A stretch of DNA of 64,000 nucleotides from Clostridiales bacterium (lineage in GTDB: Bacteria; Bacillota; Clostridia; Lachnospirales; Lachnospiraceae). The first letter of the stretch is position 1. Every line of letters starts with the position of its first letter. The notes beneath the pieces are model-generated. The model did no database searches. It saw nothing but the letters and a program-made list of their open reading frames with translations, and was not told the origin of the DNA. The translations under genes and the position numbers were made by a program. The DNA lies in NCBI GenBank assembly GCA_029007785.1, contig JAQXIM010000130.1, positions 38,416 to 102,415 of the forward strand, in the 5' to 3' direction. Shown here one piece after another: positions 9,217 through 19,232 of this stretch.

Positions 9217-10176
9217 TTATGATAAATCGGCAGGACCGGCAGTCAATCCTTTTTCCCGACAAAGTTTTTCAATGTAATTCAGCATTTCATCCATGGTGGG
9301 ATAGTCTTCCCAGTTCAGCCATGTTACATCCTTTTCCCGGTGGAACCAGGTAAGCTGCCTTTTTGCAAAGTGGCGGGTATCCCGCTTGATTTTATAGATG
9401 GCTTCTTCCAGAGATATTTCACCGTCCAGATATTCCAGAATTTCTTTATAACCCAATCCCTGCATGGATACCATCTGACGGTGATATCCCATTTCCCGGA
9501 GATTGCGTACTTCTTCCAGCAAACCGTTTTGCATCATAATATCTACCCGAAGGTCGATACGACGATAGAGTTCATCTCGTCTGCGGTTCAGTACAAGATA
9601 TAGAAAATCATAGGGGGAAGTTCGTTCTCTTTCGATTTTGTTATGAACGGAAATCTTCTCACCGGTAAAGTGTTAGTATTCCAGGGCCCGAATAACTCGT
9701 TTGATATTGTTGGCATGGATTTCCCCGGCAGATTCCGGATCGACAAGAGCCAACTCCCTGTGGAGGACTTCCGGTCCTTCTTCCTTCGCACGGATTTCCA
9801 GGGATTCCCGGTAATCAGGGTCTCCTGCTGTTTCGGTAAAGTCGATATCGCGCAGCAGGGCCTGGACATAAAAACCCGTACCTCCTGCTACAATGGGAAT
9901 CTTTCCATGGGACCAGATTTGCTGAATAGCATTTTTTGCAGCCCGCTGAAACTCCACAACATGAAATTCTTCCGAAGGATCGTAGCAGTCAATCAGGTAA
10001 TGGGGAACGCCCTGCTGCTCTTCCTTTGTGACTTTGGCTGAACCGATATTCATATACCGATAAACCTGCATGGAGTCGGCACTGATGATTTCTCCTCCGA
10101 TTCTTTTTGCAAGCAATACAGATAATTCTGTTTTTCCCACAGCAGTGGGACCGGCCAAAACAATGAGTGGTTTCAT
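9217..10176 (-). pseudogene. miaA: tRNA dimethylallyltransferase MiaA, interrupted by an in-frame TAA
   Basis: MiaA transfers a dimethylallyl group to A37 of tRNAs that read U-initial codons. The 5' part (10176-9673) encodes 167 residues with the P-loop GPTAVGKTE and the DSMQVYR segment, ending ...RALEY. A TAA at 9673-9675 then interrupts the frame, which continues without a shift as HFTGEKIS...PYDFLYL...RRRDELYRRID through the C-terminal domain to 9217. Total length, 320 codons including both stops, matches intact MiaA, and families usually have Y at the stop position. A one-base change of TAT or TAC to TAA therefore explains the break. It may be a real loss, a strain polymorphism, a sequencing error or a site of readthrough. 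Confidence 0.88.
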
Positions 10177-10188
10177 GGATACCTCCTG

Positions 10189-12375
10189 TCAGGAAACAAC
10201 ACGTTTGAATTTTTTCTCCAGTTCATATTGGGTCATGGTTATAATGGTGGGACGTCCGTGGGGACACATATAGGGATTCTCCAATTCAAGAAGAGAATCC
10301 AGAAGAGCCCAGGCCTCTTCTCGGGAAAGGCGATGATTCCCTTTTACAGCAGCCTTACATGACATGAGTGCTATTTTTTCTTCGATCAATGTCATTTGGG
10401 TATGAGCAGAATCATCGGCCAGAGTGTCGATGCATTCAATCAGCAAATCCTGTCGGGCAATATTGAACAAGTTGGAAGGAACTCCGTGAACTGCATACTC
10501 TTTTCCGCCGAAGGGTTCCAACTGGAATCCAAGATGCTCCAGATTTTCACGATACTCTTCTACCACTTGAATCTCCCGATCACTCAGTGTCAGAATGATC
10601 GGAGGCTGTACCTGTTGAGAGAGCAATTCCCGATTTTTCATATCCTTCATCGTCTTTTCGAAAAGGACTTTTTCATGGGCGGCATGCTGATCCATAATCA
10701 TCAGCTGATCGCGATATTGAATCAGCCAGTATGTATCAAAGAGCTGACCGATAAGATGATATTCATCTCTGGCCTGGGAGGACAGCAGCTTTTCTTCAAA
10801 CAGATTCATCTGCTGAGGATTTTCTATTTCCATTGCTGTTTCCTTTTCCCGAAAGGAAGGGGTTTCCTGAAACGTATCTTCTTTTTTATCGGGCTTATCC
10901 TTTCCCATAATGGAAATCACGGGATCGAGTAAGGCGGATTCTGTTTTATCTGCAGACACTCGTTTTTCCTTGGAAACGATGGAATCTTCGCTGGAAACGA
11001 AGGAATTTTCCTTTTCCTTGAAGTCAGGTTTCGCTGTGAATTCGGCGGCTTTCAGCCGTTCCTGAGATTCTTCCATAGATGGACGCGTTTCATTAGAAAC
11101 GGAAGAATTCCATGAGGACGATCCGGTAAGATTCTTCTGCATGAGTTCAATGGTGGAAGGTTCATACTTCACTGTTTCCCGCAAAGCAGATAAATGACGC
11201 CGTCTCGTTTCAAAAGGTTCCGGTCCCCTTTCCGATTTGTTCTGGCTTTTCTGGAATGACTGGTTGCTTATGCTTACCTGATTCGAATCCTTCCGTGTGT
11301 TTTCACGTTTATTCTCCTGTTTTTCCCTGGATAAAATGTTTCCGTTCAATGAATCATCATCAGAAAAACTGTTGGAAGGAATCAGTTCTTTTCCGGTTAA
11401 TTCACTGCGTATGCCCTTCCATACCGTTTCATAAACCTCTTCTTCATTTCGGAAACGAAGTTCCATCTTGGTGGGATGTACATTCACATCCAGAAAAGAA
11501 GAAGGAATAGTCATATGAAGCACGGCGAAGGGATACTTGTGCTGCATAACAAATCCGTGATAGGCATTTTCAATGGCTTTGGTAATCATTGCGCTTTTTA
11601 CATAGCGGCCATTGATGAAATAGTTTTCGTAGGTTCTGTTTCCTCTGGATACTTCCGGTTTGCAGGCAAAGCCCTCCACTTTAATGTTTTCTGATTCAAT
11701 ATGGATGGGCATAAGGGCACCGGCAATTTCCTTTCCGAAAATCGTGTAAATAATGTCTTTCAGGTGATGATTACCTGATGTCTGAAGGCGGGTCTGATTG
11801 CCGATGATCAGACGGAAGGAAATGTCCGGATGGGATAAAGCCATACGTTCCATGAGAGAACTGATATAGGAACCTTCCGTGGAAGCCGATTTCAGAAATT
11901 TCCGTCTTGCCGGTGTGTTAAAGAAAAGGTTGCGTACTAAAAAGGTGGTACCATCCGGAGCACCGATTTCCTCCTTGCCGAGTTCCTGTCCGCCTTCTAT
12001 CCGATAGCGAACACCGGTCAGATTCTCCTTTGTCTTCGTGATGACTTCTACCTGAGCCACGGATGCAATACTGGAAAGAGCTTCTCCGCGGAATCCCAGA
12101 GAAGAAACCGTCAGGAGATCTTCTGCACTTTTAATTTTACTGGTGGCATGCTGAAGGAAGGCAAGCGGAATGTCTTCCGGGGTGATGCCGCTTCCATTAT
12201 CGGTTACACGAATCAGCGTGGTGCCGCCGTCACGGATTTCCACCGTAATAGCTGTAGCACCGGCATCCATGGCATTTTCCACCAGTTCTTTTACAACGGA
12301 AGAAGGACGTTCAATTACCTCACCGGCGGCAATTTGATTAATGGTATTTTGATCTAAAACATTAATTGACGACAT
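10189..12375 (-). CDS. mutL: DNA mismatch repair protein MutL
   Basis: The 728-residue protein has an N-terminal GHKL ATPase domain (IAAGEVIERPSSVVKELVEN, then TDNGSGI and GFRGEAL), a long low-complexity polar linker (about residues 345-530, rich in S, E, K), and a C-terminal endonuclease domain with DQHAAHEKVLFE (about 585), CKAAVKG and CPHGRP. These metal-binding motifs show it is the nicking type of MutL, as expected without MutH. It starts 21 bases after mutS with AAAGGAG, so the two are co-transcribed. Confidence 0.96.
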   Translation of the reverse strand: MSSINVLDQNTINQIAAGEVIERPSSVVKELVENAMDAGATAITVEIRDGGTTLIRVTDNGSGITPEDIPLAFLQHATSKIKSAEDLLTVSSLGFRGEALSSIASVAQVEVITKTKENLTGVRYRIEGGQELGKEEIGAPDGTTFLVRNLFFNTPARRKFLKSASTEGSYISSLMERMALSHPDISFRLIIGNQTRLQTSGNHHLKDIIYTIFGKEIAGALMPIHIESENIKVEGFACKPEVSRGNRTYENYFINGRYVKSAMITKAIENAYHGFVMQHKYPFAVLHMTIPSSFLDVNVHPTKMELRFRNEEEVYETVWKGIRSELTGKELIPSNSFSDDDSLNGNILSREKQENKRENTRKDSNQVSISNQSFQKSQNKSERGPEPFETRRRHLSALRETVKYEPSTIELMQKNLTGSSSWNSSVSNETRPSMEESQERLKAAEFTAKPDFKEKENSFVSSEDSIVSKEKRVSADKTESALLDPVISIMGKDKPDKKEDTFQETPSFREKETAMEIENPQQMNLFEEKLLSSQARDEYHLIGQLFDTYWLIQYRDQLMIMDQHAAHEKVLFEKTMKDMKNRELLSQQVQPPIILTLSDREIQVVEEYRENLEHLGFQLEPFGGKEYAVHGVPSNLFNIARQDLLIECIDTLADDSAHTQMTLIEEKIALMSCKAAVKGNHRLSREEAWALLDSLLELENPYMCPHGRPTIITMTQYELEKKFKRVVS

Positions 12376-12396
12376 AGGTACTCCTTTTATCCATAC

Positions 12397-15078
12397 TTAA
12401 CTCTGCTGCCATCGATTATTGATTTTATTCTGAAGGCGATAAAGGGTATTGAGAGCATCGATGGGAGTCATGTTTCCCAATTCCAGTTCTTTCAGTTCAT
12501 CCAGAATATCCTGATCGCTTACTGTGTCAAATAAACTCATCTGGTGAAGATCCACATCATCCAGTTTTTTCACTGCTTTGGAGGATGTGGAAGTACCTGA
12601 GGCAGCAATTTCTCTGGCACGAAGTGTGATATCTGCATGAGACAACTCGGCTACCAATTCTTTTGCCCGGTCAATGACCGGATCCGGAACACCAGCCAGC
12701 TTTGCTACCTGAATGCCGTAACTCTTATCGGCACCGCCTTTGACAATTTTTCGCAGAAAGACAATGGAATCTCCCTGTTCCTTTACGGCGATACAGTAGT
12801 TATTGACACCAGCCAGACTGCCCTCCAGTTCAGTTAATTCATGGTAATGGGTGGCAAACAGGGTTTTCGCACCCAGAAGCCTGGTATTGCTGATATATTC
12901 GAGAACAGCCCAGGCAATAGAGAGTCCGTCAAAGGTACTGGTACCTCGTCCGATTTCATCAAGAATCAAAAGACTGTTCCTGGTGGCATTGCGGAGAATA
13001 TTGGCTACTTCTGTCATCTCTACCAGAAAGGTACTTTGTCCCGAAGCCAGATCATCGGAAGCACCGACACGGGTAAAAATACGGTCACAGATGCCGATAT
13101 TGGCTGAATTTGCAGGAACAAAAGAACCGATCTGAGCCATCAGAACAATCAGTGCGGTCTGGCGCATATAGGTGGATTTTCCCGCCATATTTGGTCCTGT
13201 AATGATGGAGATCCGATGGGTGTTGTTATCCAGATAGGTATCATTGGCGATGAACAAATCATCGGTCATCATTTTTTCAACCACCGGATGGCGTCCTTCC
13301 CGGATATCGATGATTCCTTTCTCATTGATGGATGGACGGACATATCGGTTTTTGTCTGCCGCAAAGGCGAGAGAGGCCAGAACATCAATCTGAGCAATCG
13401 CCTTTGCACTGGTCTGAACACGAATCACCTGTTCATCAATTCCGTCCCGAAGTTCACAGAACAGCTGATACTCCAGATTAAAGAGCTTGTCTTCCGCACC
13501 AAGAATAACATCTTCCAGTTCTTTCAGACGAGGCGTTGTAAAACGCTCTGCATTGGTGAGAGTCTGCTTTCGTATGTAATCTTCGGGTACGAGATTTAAA
13601 AAAGAATTGGTGACTTCCAGATAATATCCGAAGACTTTATTGAATTTGATCCGAAGATTTTTGATTCCCGTTCTTTCCCGTTCCGACTGTTCCAAATCAG
13701 CCAGCCACTGTTTTCCTTCGGTTTTTGCTTTCCGAAGACGGTCCGCTTCTTCGGAATAGCCTTCCTTAATGATTCCGCCTTCTTTTACGGTAATAGGCGG
13801 ATCCTCTTCAATGGCTCTTTCAATCCAATCGGCAAGATCTTCAAGGCTATCCAGCTGATCGTTTAGTTCACATAAGAGCTCACTGGAAAAATCCTTCAGA
13901 AGATGTTTAATGGGAGGAATCATTTGAAGTGAGGTTTTAAAAGCAACCAGATCTCTGGGATTTGCCGTATGGTAGGAAATCCGGCCAATTAATCGCTCCA
14001 AATCATAAATCGGGTTCAGATATTCTCTTAATTCATCTCTTGTCATCAAATGATGATTCAGTTCCTCCACCGCATTCTGACGATTCACAATCTCCTGACG
14101 ATCAATCAAAGGCTGTTCCAGAAAACTGCGAAGCATTCGGGCTCCCATGGCTGTCTTTGTTCGATCCAGAACCCAAAGAAGCGTGCCCGTTTTTCGCTTT
14201 TCCCGCAGAGTTTCTGTTAATTCCAGATTTCGGCGGGTTGAGGTATCCAGTACCATGTATTTTCCCGTCTGGTAAGGCTGGATATGGGTAAGATGAGACA
14301 GGGTATTTTTCTGAGTATCATAAAGATATCCCATTAAAGCTCCGGCAGCCACGATTCCCGTGGGGTAGTCCTGAAGGCCCAGACCACCCAGAGAATGAAT
14401 GTGAAAATGTTCCTTTAGAATTCGTTCGCAGTTTTCATCACTGAAATAACGGTTTTCCAGAGAGGACATGGCAATGCCCAGACGATTCCGAAGATCGGAT
14501 AAATCTACGCTGCTCATACAGAAGGCATCGTTGCTGATAATTTCCGCCGGTGAAAACTTATGAATTTCGTCCATGAGAACTCTGGGTGTATCCACCTCTG
14601 TTACTAAGAAGTCACCGGTGGATACGTCTGTGACGGCCAGACCAAAGGTTTTATCCAGATATACGATGCACATCAGATAATTATTTTTTGTTTCATCCAA
14701 TGCCTGGGTACAAAGATTGGTGCCGGGAGTAACCACACGAACCACTTCACGTTTTACCAAACCTTTGGCAAATTTGGGATCTTCCATTTGTTCAGCAATG
14801 GCAACCTTGTATCCTTTTTCAACCAGTCGGCTTAAATAAACTTCGGCGGCATGATGGGGGATTCCGCACATGGGTGCCCGTTCCTCCAAACCGCAGTCCT
14901 TACCGGTCAGGGTGATTTCCAATTCCCGCGAAGCCGTGATGGCATCATCAAAAAACATTTCATAAAAATCTCCCAGTCGATAGAACAAAATACAATCCGG
15001 GTATTCCTTTTTTGTCTCCAGATAATGCTGCATCATGGGAGACAGAGATTTCAGGTTCGTGTCTTTTAAGGATTTCAT
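12397..15078 (-). CDS. mutS: DNA mismatch recognition ATPase MutS
   Basis: The 893-residue protein begins with the mismatch-binding domain containing GDFYEMF (the Phe-X-Glu wedge), followed by connector, lever and clamp regions, and a C-terminal ATPase with Walker A GPNMAGKST (about residue 630), STFLVEMTE and LDEIGRGTSTFDG. The ATG at 15078 is chosen over an upstream TTG (15123) because the family begins close to this point; the ribosome site (AAAGAG) is modest. It is the first gene of the long run to rodA. A palindromic repeat (15117-15165) lies in its upstream region. Confidence 0.95.
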   Translation of the reverse strand: MKSLKDTNLKSLSPMMQHYLETKKEYPDCILFYRLGDFYEMFFDDAITASRELEITLTGKDCGLEERAPMCGIPHHAAEVYLSRLVEKGYKVAIAEQMEDPKFAKGLVKREVVRVVTPGTNLCTQALDETKNNYLMCIVYLDKTFGLAVTDVSTGDFLVTEVDTPRVLMDEIHKFSPAEIISNDAFCMSSVDLSDLRNRLGIAMSSLENRYFSDENCERILKEHFHIHSLGGLGLQDYPTGIVAAGALMGYLYDTQKNTLSHLTHIQPYQTGKYMVLDTSTRRNLELTETLREKRKTGTLLWVLDRTKTAMGARMLRSFLEQPLIDRQEIVNRQNAVEELNHHLMTRDELREYLNPIYDLERLIGRISYHTANPRDLVAFKTSLQMIPPIKHLLKDFSSELLCELNDQLDSLEDLADWIERAIEEDPPITVKEGGIIKEGYSEEADRLRKAKTEGKQWLADLEQSERERTGIKNLRIKFNKVFGYYLEVTNSFLNLVPEDYIRKQTLTNAERFTTPRLKELEDVILGAEDKLFNLEYQLFCELRDGIDEQVIRVQTSAKAIAQIDVLASLAFAADKNRYVRPSINEKGIIDIREGRHPVVEKMMTDDLFIANDTYLDNNTHRISIITGPNMAGKSTYMRQTALIVLMAQIGSFVPANSANIGICDRIFTRVGASDDLASGQSTFLVEMTEVANILRNATRNSLLILDEIGRGTSTFDGLSIAWAVLEYISNTRLLGAKTLFATHYHELTELEGSLAGVNNYCIAVKEQGDSIVFLRKIVKGGADKSYGIQVAKLAGVPDPVIDRAKELVAELSHADITLRAREIAASGTSTSSKAVKKLDDVDLHQMSLFDTVSDQDILDELKELELGNMTPIDALNTLYRLQNKINNRWQQS

Positions 15079-15116
15079 GTGGCATTTACTCTTTCTGTAA
15101 AAAATGAATGAGCGAA

Positions 15117-15165
15117 GGGACAAATGGACATAAGAGACATGTTTTTGACGCCAGGCTCATTTGTC
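15117..15165. repeat. Palindromic intergenic repeat, copy A
   Basis: The element begins GGGACAAATGGACATAA and ends GGCTCATTTGTC; GACAAATG and CATTTGTC can pair as an 8-bp stem. It is 49 bases long with a variable centre, and lies between the miaB terminator and mutS. Related copies are at 20571-20626, 28975-29015 and, in part, 46203-46219, 58405-58428 and 58575-58594. Confidence 0.75.
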
Positions 15166-15271
15166 AGGTGACTCATATGAATGATATAAGGGTTAAAAGG
15201 TCATGTGTTTCATACTTTCATGAAAATACGAATATAAAATGGATGGTTGAAAACAGAACAGATAACAGTAC

Positions 15272-15311
15272 AAAAGAAAACCATCCATGAATTCATCAAT
15301 GGTTTTCTTTT
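15272..15311 (-). terminator. Intrinsic terminator after miaB
   Basis: The arms AAAAGAAAACCAT (15272-15284) and ATGGTTTTCTTTT (15299-15311) are exact reverse complements with a 14-base loop. The hairpin starts 8 bases past the miaB stop and has a T-rich tail on both strands. It separates the miaB unit from mutS. Confidence 0.8.
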
Positions 15312-15318
15312 CTCATAA

Positions 15319-16785
15319 TTATTCTTCTGCCCGTACTCCCATATAATAGAATCCGTGGGATTCCGTCAGTTTAACCGGCACGATTTCTCCGATGAGAGAA
15401 GCATCTCCGGGAAAATGTACCATGATATTATTGCTGAGCCGGCCGGTCACCATGGAGTCATCGTGATCATCCATTTCTTCTACCAGGGCTTTTTGCACGG
15501 TACCAAGATCACGGCTGCATACCTGAGAAGCGATCTGCTGAACTTCCTTCAGCAGACGGTCAAATCGAGGTTTTACCACTTCCGGAGGAACCTGATTTTC
15601 CATAGCCGCTGCCGGAGTTCCCGTTCTTTTGGAATAAATAAAGGTAAAGGCACTGTCATAGCGAACGCGGCGAACTACATCCATGGTATCTTCGAAATCC
15701 TCTTCCGTCTCACCGGGAAAACCTACAATGATATCCGTGGTAAGGGAAATATCAGGAATTGCCTGACGGATTCGGTCTACCAGAGCCAGATACTGCTCTT
15801 TGTCATATTTCCGATTCATGATTTTCAGAATACGGCTGCTTCCGGATTGGAGCGGAAGATGGAGGTGACGGCAGATTTTTTTCGATTCGGCCATTACCTG
15901 AATCAGTTCATCAGAAAGATCCTTGGGATGGGAAGTCATAAAACGAATTCTTTCCAATCCGTCAATCTCTTCGATCTGACGCAGCAGCTGAGCAAAGGTA
16001 ATCCGGGGATCCAGATTTTTACCGTAGGAGTTAACGTTTTGCCCCAGAAGCATGACTTCTTTTACGCCATCCTGAACCATCTGACGGATTTCCTGAACGA
16101 TATCTTCCGGTTTTCTGCTGCGTTCCCGTCCCCGAACATAGGGAACGATACAGTAAGAACAAAAATTATTGCAGCCAAACATGATATTGACTCCGGACTT
16201 AAAAGGGTATTTTCGATCGGAAGGAAGCTCTTCTACGATCTTTTCCGTATCCGGCCAGATATCGACTACCATTTTCTGGCTGACTTTTCTCTGGAAAATC
16301 AATTCTGCCAGTTTGAAAATATTGTGGGTTCCGAAAATAATATCAACAAAACGGTAGGAGGAAGTGATTTTCTCTACCACCTGGGGTTCCTGCATCATGC
16401 AGCCGCAGAGAGCAATTACCATGTGGGGATTTTTCCGTTTCAGACTGTTGAGATGCCCCAGTCTTCCGTAAACACGAAGATTTGCGTTTTCTCTTACGGT
16501 GCATGTATTGTAAAGTACAAAATCGGCTTCTTCCGAATCTGTTTCATGATAACCTATTTCATTAAGAATTCCCAAAAGCTTTTCCGAATCTCTGGCATTC
16601 ATCTGACAACCGATACACACAGACTTACAGGTGAGAGGACGGCCAAGCATCTCTTCCTCCTGCTTGATAATTTCCCGCATCTTCTTAATAAAATAATACT
16701 GTCTGTTGGGTTCTTCTTCCGGCGGGATCTTTGTAATATCAATGTTTTCCAGTGTTTCTTCAAATTCTTTACTCAATGGTTTCAT
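15319..16785 (-). CDS. miaB: tRNA-2-methylthio-N6-dimethylallyladenosine synthase MiaB
   Basis: This radical SAM methylthiotransferase converts i6A37 to ms2i6A37 in tRNA. Residues 1-45 are an extension common in clostridial MiaB. The N-terminal UPF0004 domain has three cluster cysteines (GCQMNARDSE, CTVREN, CGCMMQ), the radical SAM domain has CNNFCSYC with the CxxxCxxC signature (about residue 205), and a TRAM domain closes the 488-residue chain. AAAGGA supports the ATG. It is the last gene of the run beginning with the YhiN-like oxidoreductase. Its substrate is made by MiaA, whose gene in this window is interrupted. Confidence 0.95.
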   Translation of the reverse strand: MKPLSKEFEETLENIDITKIPPEEEPNRQYYFIKKMREIIKQEEEMLGRPLTCKSVCIGCQMNARDSEKLLGILNEIGYHETDSEEADFVLYNTCTVRENANLRVYGRLGHLNSLKRKNPHMVIALCGCMMQEPQVVEKITSSYRFVDIIFGTHNIFKLAELIFQRKVSQKMVVDIWPDTEKIVEELPSDRKYPFKSGVNIMFGCNNFCSYCIVPYVRGRERSRKPEDIVQEIRQMVQDGVKEVMLLGQNVNSYGKNLDPRITFAQLLRQIEEIDGLERIRFMTSHPKDLSDELIQVMAESKKICRHLHLPLQSGSSRILKIMNRKYDKEQYLALVDRIRQAIPDISLTTDIIVGFPGETEEDFEDTMDVVRRVRYDSAFTFIYSKRTGTPAAAMENQVPPEVVKPRFDRLLKEVQQIASQVCSRDLGTVQKALVEEMDDHDDSMVTGRLSNNIMVHFPGDASLIGEIVPVKLTESHGFYYMGVRAEE

Positions 16786-16825
16786 ATTCTTTTTCCTTTA
16801 TTTTGATGATTCAATGTATCGGCAG

Positions 16826-17392
16826 TCATATCGTCTCTTTGCTGTGAAAACCGGATTCCGTGAGGACACGATCCATGGGGCAATCCAGTTCTTCATAAGG
16901 AATTTCATGAAAAAGCTGGAAATCAAATCCGATGCCTACGGTACGAAGGTAAGAGTATTTTTCCAGAAAACGATCGTAAAAGCCACCGCCGTATCCGATC
17001 CGATGGCCTTCCGGATCATAGGCAACACCGGGAACGAGAAAAAGAAAATCTTCTTCCGGTTTTACAGGACGACAGGTGAGTTTCGGTTCCAGAATATGAA
17101 AACTGCCTTCTTCTAGATCATCCATGGACTCGATCCAGTAAAACGTCATATCCTTTCCATTCACCCGGGGAACGGCAATAGGCTTTTTGTTCTTCCAGGC
17201 TTCCTGACGAAGAAACTCCATGGAAACTTCTCCCTGGGTTTCAATATAGGTAAGAACGCCGGAAGCATTCCGGTAATCGGGATCCGAAAGAATCTGACGG
17301 CATATCATCTGACTCTTATTCTGACGATCCATTTCCGATTGTTCCATCCGGGCCTGGCGGCAGGCTGCACGAATACTCTTCTTTGTTGTCAT
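16826..17392 (-). CDS. 5-formyltetrahydrofolate cyclo-ligase
   Basis: This enzyme uses ATP to convert 5-formyl-THF to 5,10-methenyl-THF, returning folate to the one-carbon pool. The 188-residue protein shows the family's conserved GYGGGFYDRFL (about residue 132) and PGVAYDPEGHRIG just before it. The start at 17392 has AAGGGG 8 bases upstream; an ATG at 17410 that overlaps the preceding stop would add six residues. Confidence 0.93.
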   Translation of the reverse strand: MTTKKSIRAACRQARMEQSEMDRQNKSQMICRQILSDPDYRNASGVLTYIETQGEVSMEFLRQEAWKNKKPIAVPRVNGKDMTFYWIESMDDLEEGSFHILEPKLTCRPVKPEEDFLFLVPGVAYDPEGHRIGYGGGFYDRFLEKYSYLRTVGIGFDFQLFHEIPYEELDCPMDRVLTESGFHSKETI

Positions 17393-17406
17393 AGAAATAC
17401 CCCTTA

Positions 17407-17631
17407 TCATTGATCCTTCTTAATGTGACCATATTTTTCTCCCAAATCAACCACACGGCCATCGGGATACTGGATTTTTGTACTGTTCAGAGTTCCGCGA
17501 AGATTCTCACGGATGCAGGCAATGTATTCCTGACGCAAACGATCCTGTTCGATTTTTTCTTCAGGAGTCAGAGTTCCTGCTTGTTTTTTATGGTATAATT
17601 CGTTGATTCTCTCGATATCTTTCATGTCCAT
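17407..17631 (-). CDS. DUF896 (UPF0291, YnzC-like) protein
   Basis: This 74-residue helical protein matches the DUF896 pattern: an N-terminal hairpin of two helices (IERINELYHKKQAGTLTPEEK) and a conserved C-terminal stretch (PDGRVVDLGEKYGH). The Bacillus relative YnzC has been linked to the SOS-regulated yneA region, but the family role is unclear. It overlaps the end of the preceding FAD gene by 10 bases. Confidence 0.9.
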   Translation of the reverse strand: MDMKDIERINELYHKKQAGTLTPEEKIEQDRLRQEYIACIRENLRGTLNSTKIQYPDGRVVDLGEKYGHIKKDQ

Positions 17632-19232
17632 GGCTGGTACCTCCTGATAATTTCTTCTGCAACTTTTATTCCGTCAACTGCGGCGGAAGTAATTCCACCG
17701 GCATAGCCGGCTCCTTCTCCGCAAGGGAAAAGACCTTTCACACTACTTTCAAAATGCTCTCCGCGAAGGATCTTGACAGGTGAAGAGGTCCGGCTTTCCA
17801 CACCGGACAGAACGGCATCCTTTCGGTCATATCCTCGGATTTTTCTGCCAAATTCCGGCATCGCCTCCAGGATCGATTGGCTGATCGAATCCGGAAGGAC
17901 TTCTCTTAAGTTTCCCAATTGATAACCACCGAAGATATCCGGTTCAACCTGACCGATGATCGTGGAGGACGTATTCTGATGAAAATCAGCCAGAAGCTGG
18001 GAAGGTATTTTCCCTTGTCCCGTCAGCCAGGCAAGATGTTCCAGATTACGCTGGAATTGAACTCCTGCCAGTGGGCCGGTTCCCGGGTAATCTCTGGGAG
18101 TAACGGTTACTACCAGAGCGGAATTGGCATTTCTTCCGTTTCGAGCGGAAAGACTCATTCCATTGACAACCGTTCGTTCCGGCTCAGAAGACGCATTTAC
18201 GACCTGTCCGCCCGGGCACATACAAAAAGAATACACTCCTCTTCCGGACTTTGTCTGGGCAGTCAGCTTATAATCTGCCGCAGGAAGGCAGGAAGGTGAG
18301 GCTTCTCCATACTGGGAGGCCTGAATCATGGATTGGGGGTGTTCAATTCGAAGGCCAACGGCAAAGGATTTTGATTCCATGGGAATGCCTGATTCTTCCA
18401 GCATGGCAAATGTATCCCGGGCACTGTGTCCGATGGCAAGGATGACCGGTCCGGCCTCAAGGGTGATCAGCTGACCATGGGAATCCCGATACTGGATGGC
18501 TTCCAACACAGGGCCGTCTTTTTGACTGCAATCGATCTGAAAGCCGGTGACACAGCTATGAAAATGAACTTCTCCGCCCAGAGAAATGATCTTTTCCCGG
18601 AGATTGCGGACGACCTGAGTTAACACGTCCGTTCCGATATGGGGTTTGTTCCAATATAGTATGCTGGGATCAGCGCCTGCTTCCACAAACCATTCCAGAG
18701 TCTGACGAATCCGAAAGAATCGATCTTTCACCTGGGTGTTTAGTTTTCCATCGGAGAAGGTTCCGGCACCGCCTTCACCAAACTGTACATTAGAATCGGG
18801 CAGCAGGCTCCCTGTCTCCCAGAACGTATGTACATCTTTCGTTCTTTCTTCCACCGATGCTCCTCTCTCCAACAGAATGGGAGCATATCCGGCTTCTGCC
18901 AGCAGTCTTCCTGCGAAAAGTCCTGCCGGTCCGGCTCCAATAATAATGGGACGAGAGGGCAGGGCCTGCTTTCCCTGTTCCGGCATCTGATATTTGCCAG
19001 GAGACACCAGAGTAATATCCGGATTGCGGTTTTTTTTGATGTAGGCAGCTTCTCCGGGAAAACTGGCCTGAACCGAGCAGAGATAATGAAGATTATCTTT
19101 TTTTCGGGCGTCCAAAGACAGACGATGAATCTTCCATTCGGCATTTTCAGGAATTCGATTTTTTTTCAGACGATTCGAAAGGATTTCGGAAGAAAAATCC
19201 GGCGGCAATTTGATGTTATTGATTTGTATCAT
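17622..19232 (-). CDS. FAD-dependent oxidoreductase of unknown substrate
   Basis: The 536-residue protein has an N-terminal cap of about 90 residues, a dinucleotide-binding motif IIIGAGPAGLFAGR (about residues 95-108) and a C-terminal FAD-contact region (GEGAGYAGGITSAAVDG). This is the group annotated as NAD(P)/FAD-dependent dehydrogenase, COG2509-like, common in Firmicutes; its reaction is not established. It overlaps the gene before it by 17 bases, and that gene is a second FAD protein, suggesting a shared role. Confidence 0.85.
   Translation of the reverse strand: MIQINNIKLPPDFSSEILSNRLKKNRIPENAEWKIHRLSLDARKKDNLHYLCSVQASFPGEAAYIKKNRNPDITLVSPGKYQMPEQGKQALPSRPIIIGAGPAGLFAGRLLAEAGYAPILLERGASVEERTKDVHTFWETGSLLPDSNVQFGEGGAGTFSDGKLNTQVKDRFFRIRQTLEWFVEAGADPSILYWNKPHIGTDVLTQVVRNLREKIISLGGEVHFHSCVTGFQIDCSQKDGPVLEAIQYRDSHGQLITLEAGPVILAIGHSARDTFAMLEESGIPMESKSFAVGLRIEHPQSMIQASQYGEASPSCLPAADYKLTAQTKSGRGVYSFCMCPGGQVVNASSEPERTVVNGMSLSARNGRNANSALVVTVTPRDYPGTGPLAGVQFQRNLEHLAWLTGQGKIPSQLLADFHQNTSSTIIGQVEPDIFGGYQLGNLREVLPDSISQSILEAMPEFGRKIRGYDRKDAVLSGVESRTSSPVKILRGEHFESSVKGLFPCGEGAGYAGGITSAAVDGIKVAEEIIRRYQPWT

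Noticed and set aside
9588..9869. A 93-residue reading frame on the minus strand inside miaA
   Set aside because: It is in a different frame from both miaA parts, which match MiaA on either side of the TAA. It is a shadow frame, and no frameshift is needed.
15355..16806. A 483-residue open frame on the plus strand
   Set aside because: It is the antisense of miaB, with no recognisable domain and many aromatic residues typical of a reverse frame.
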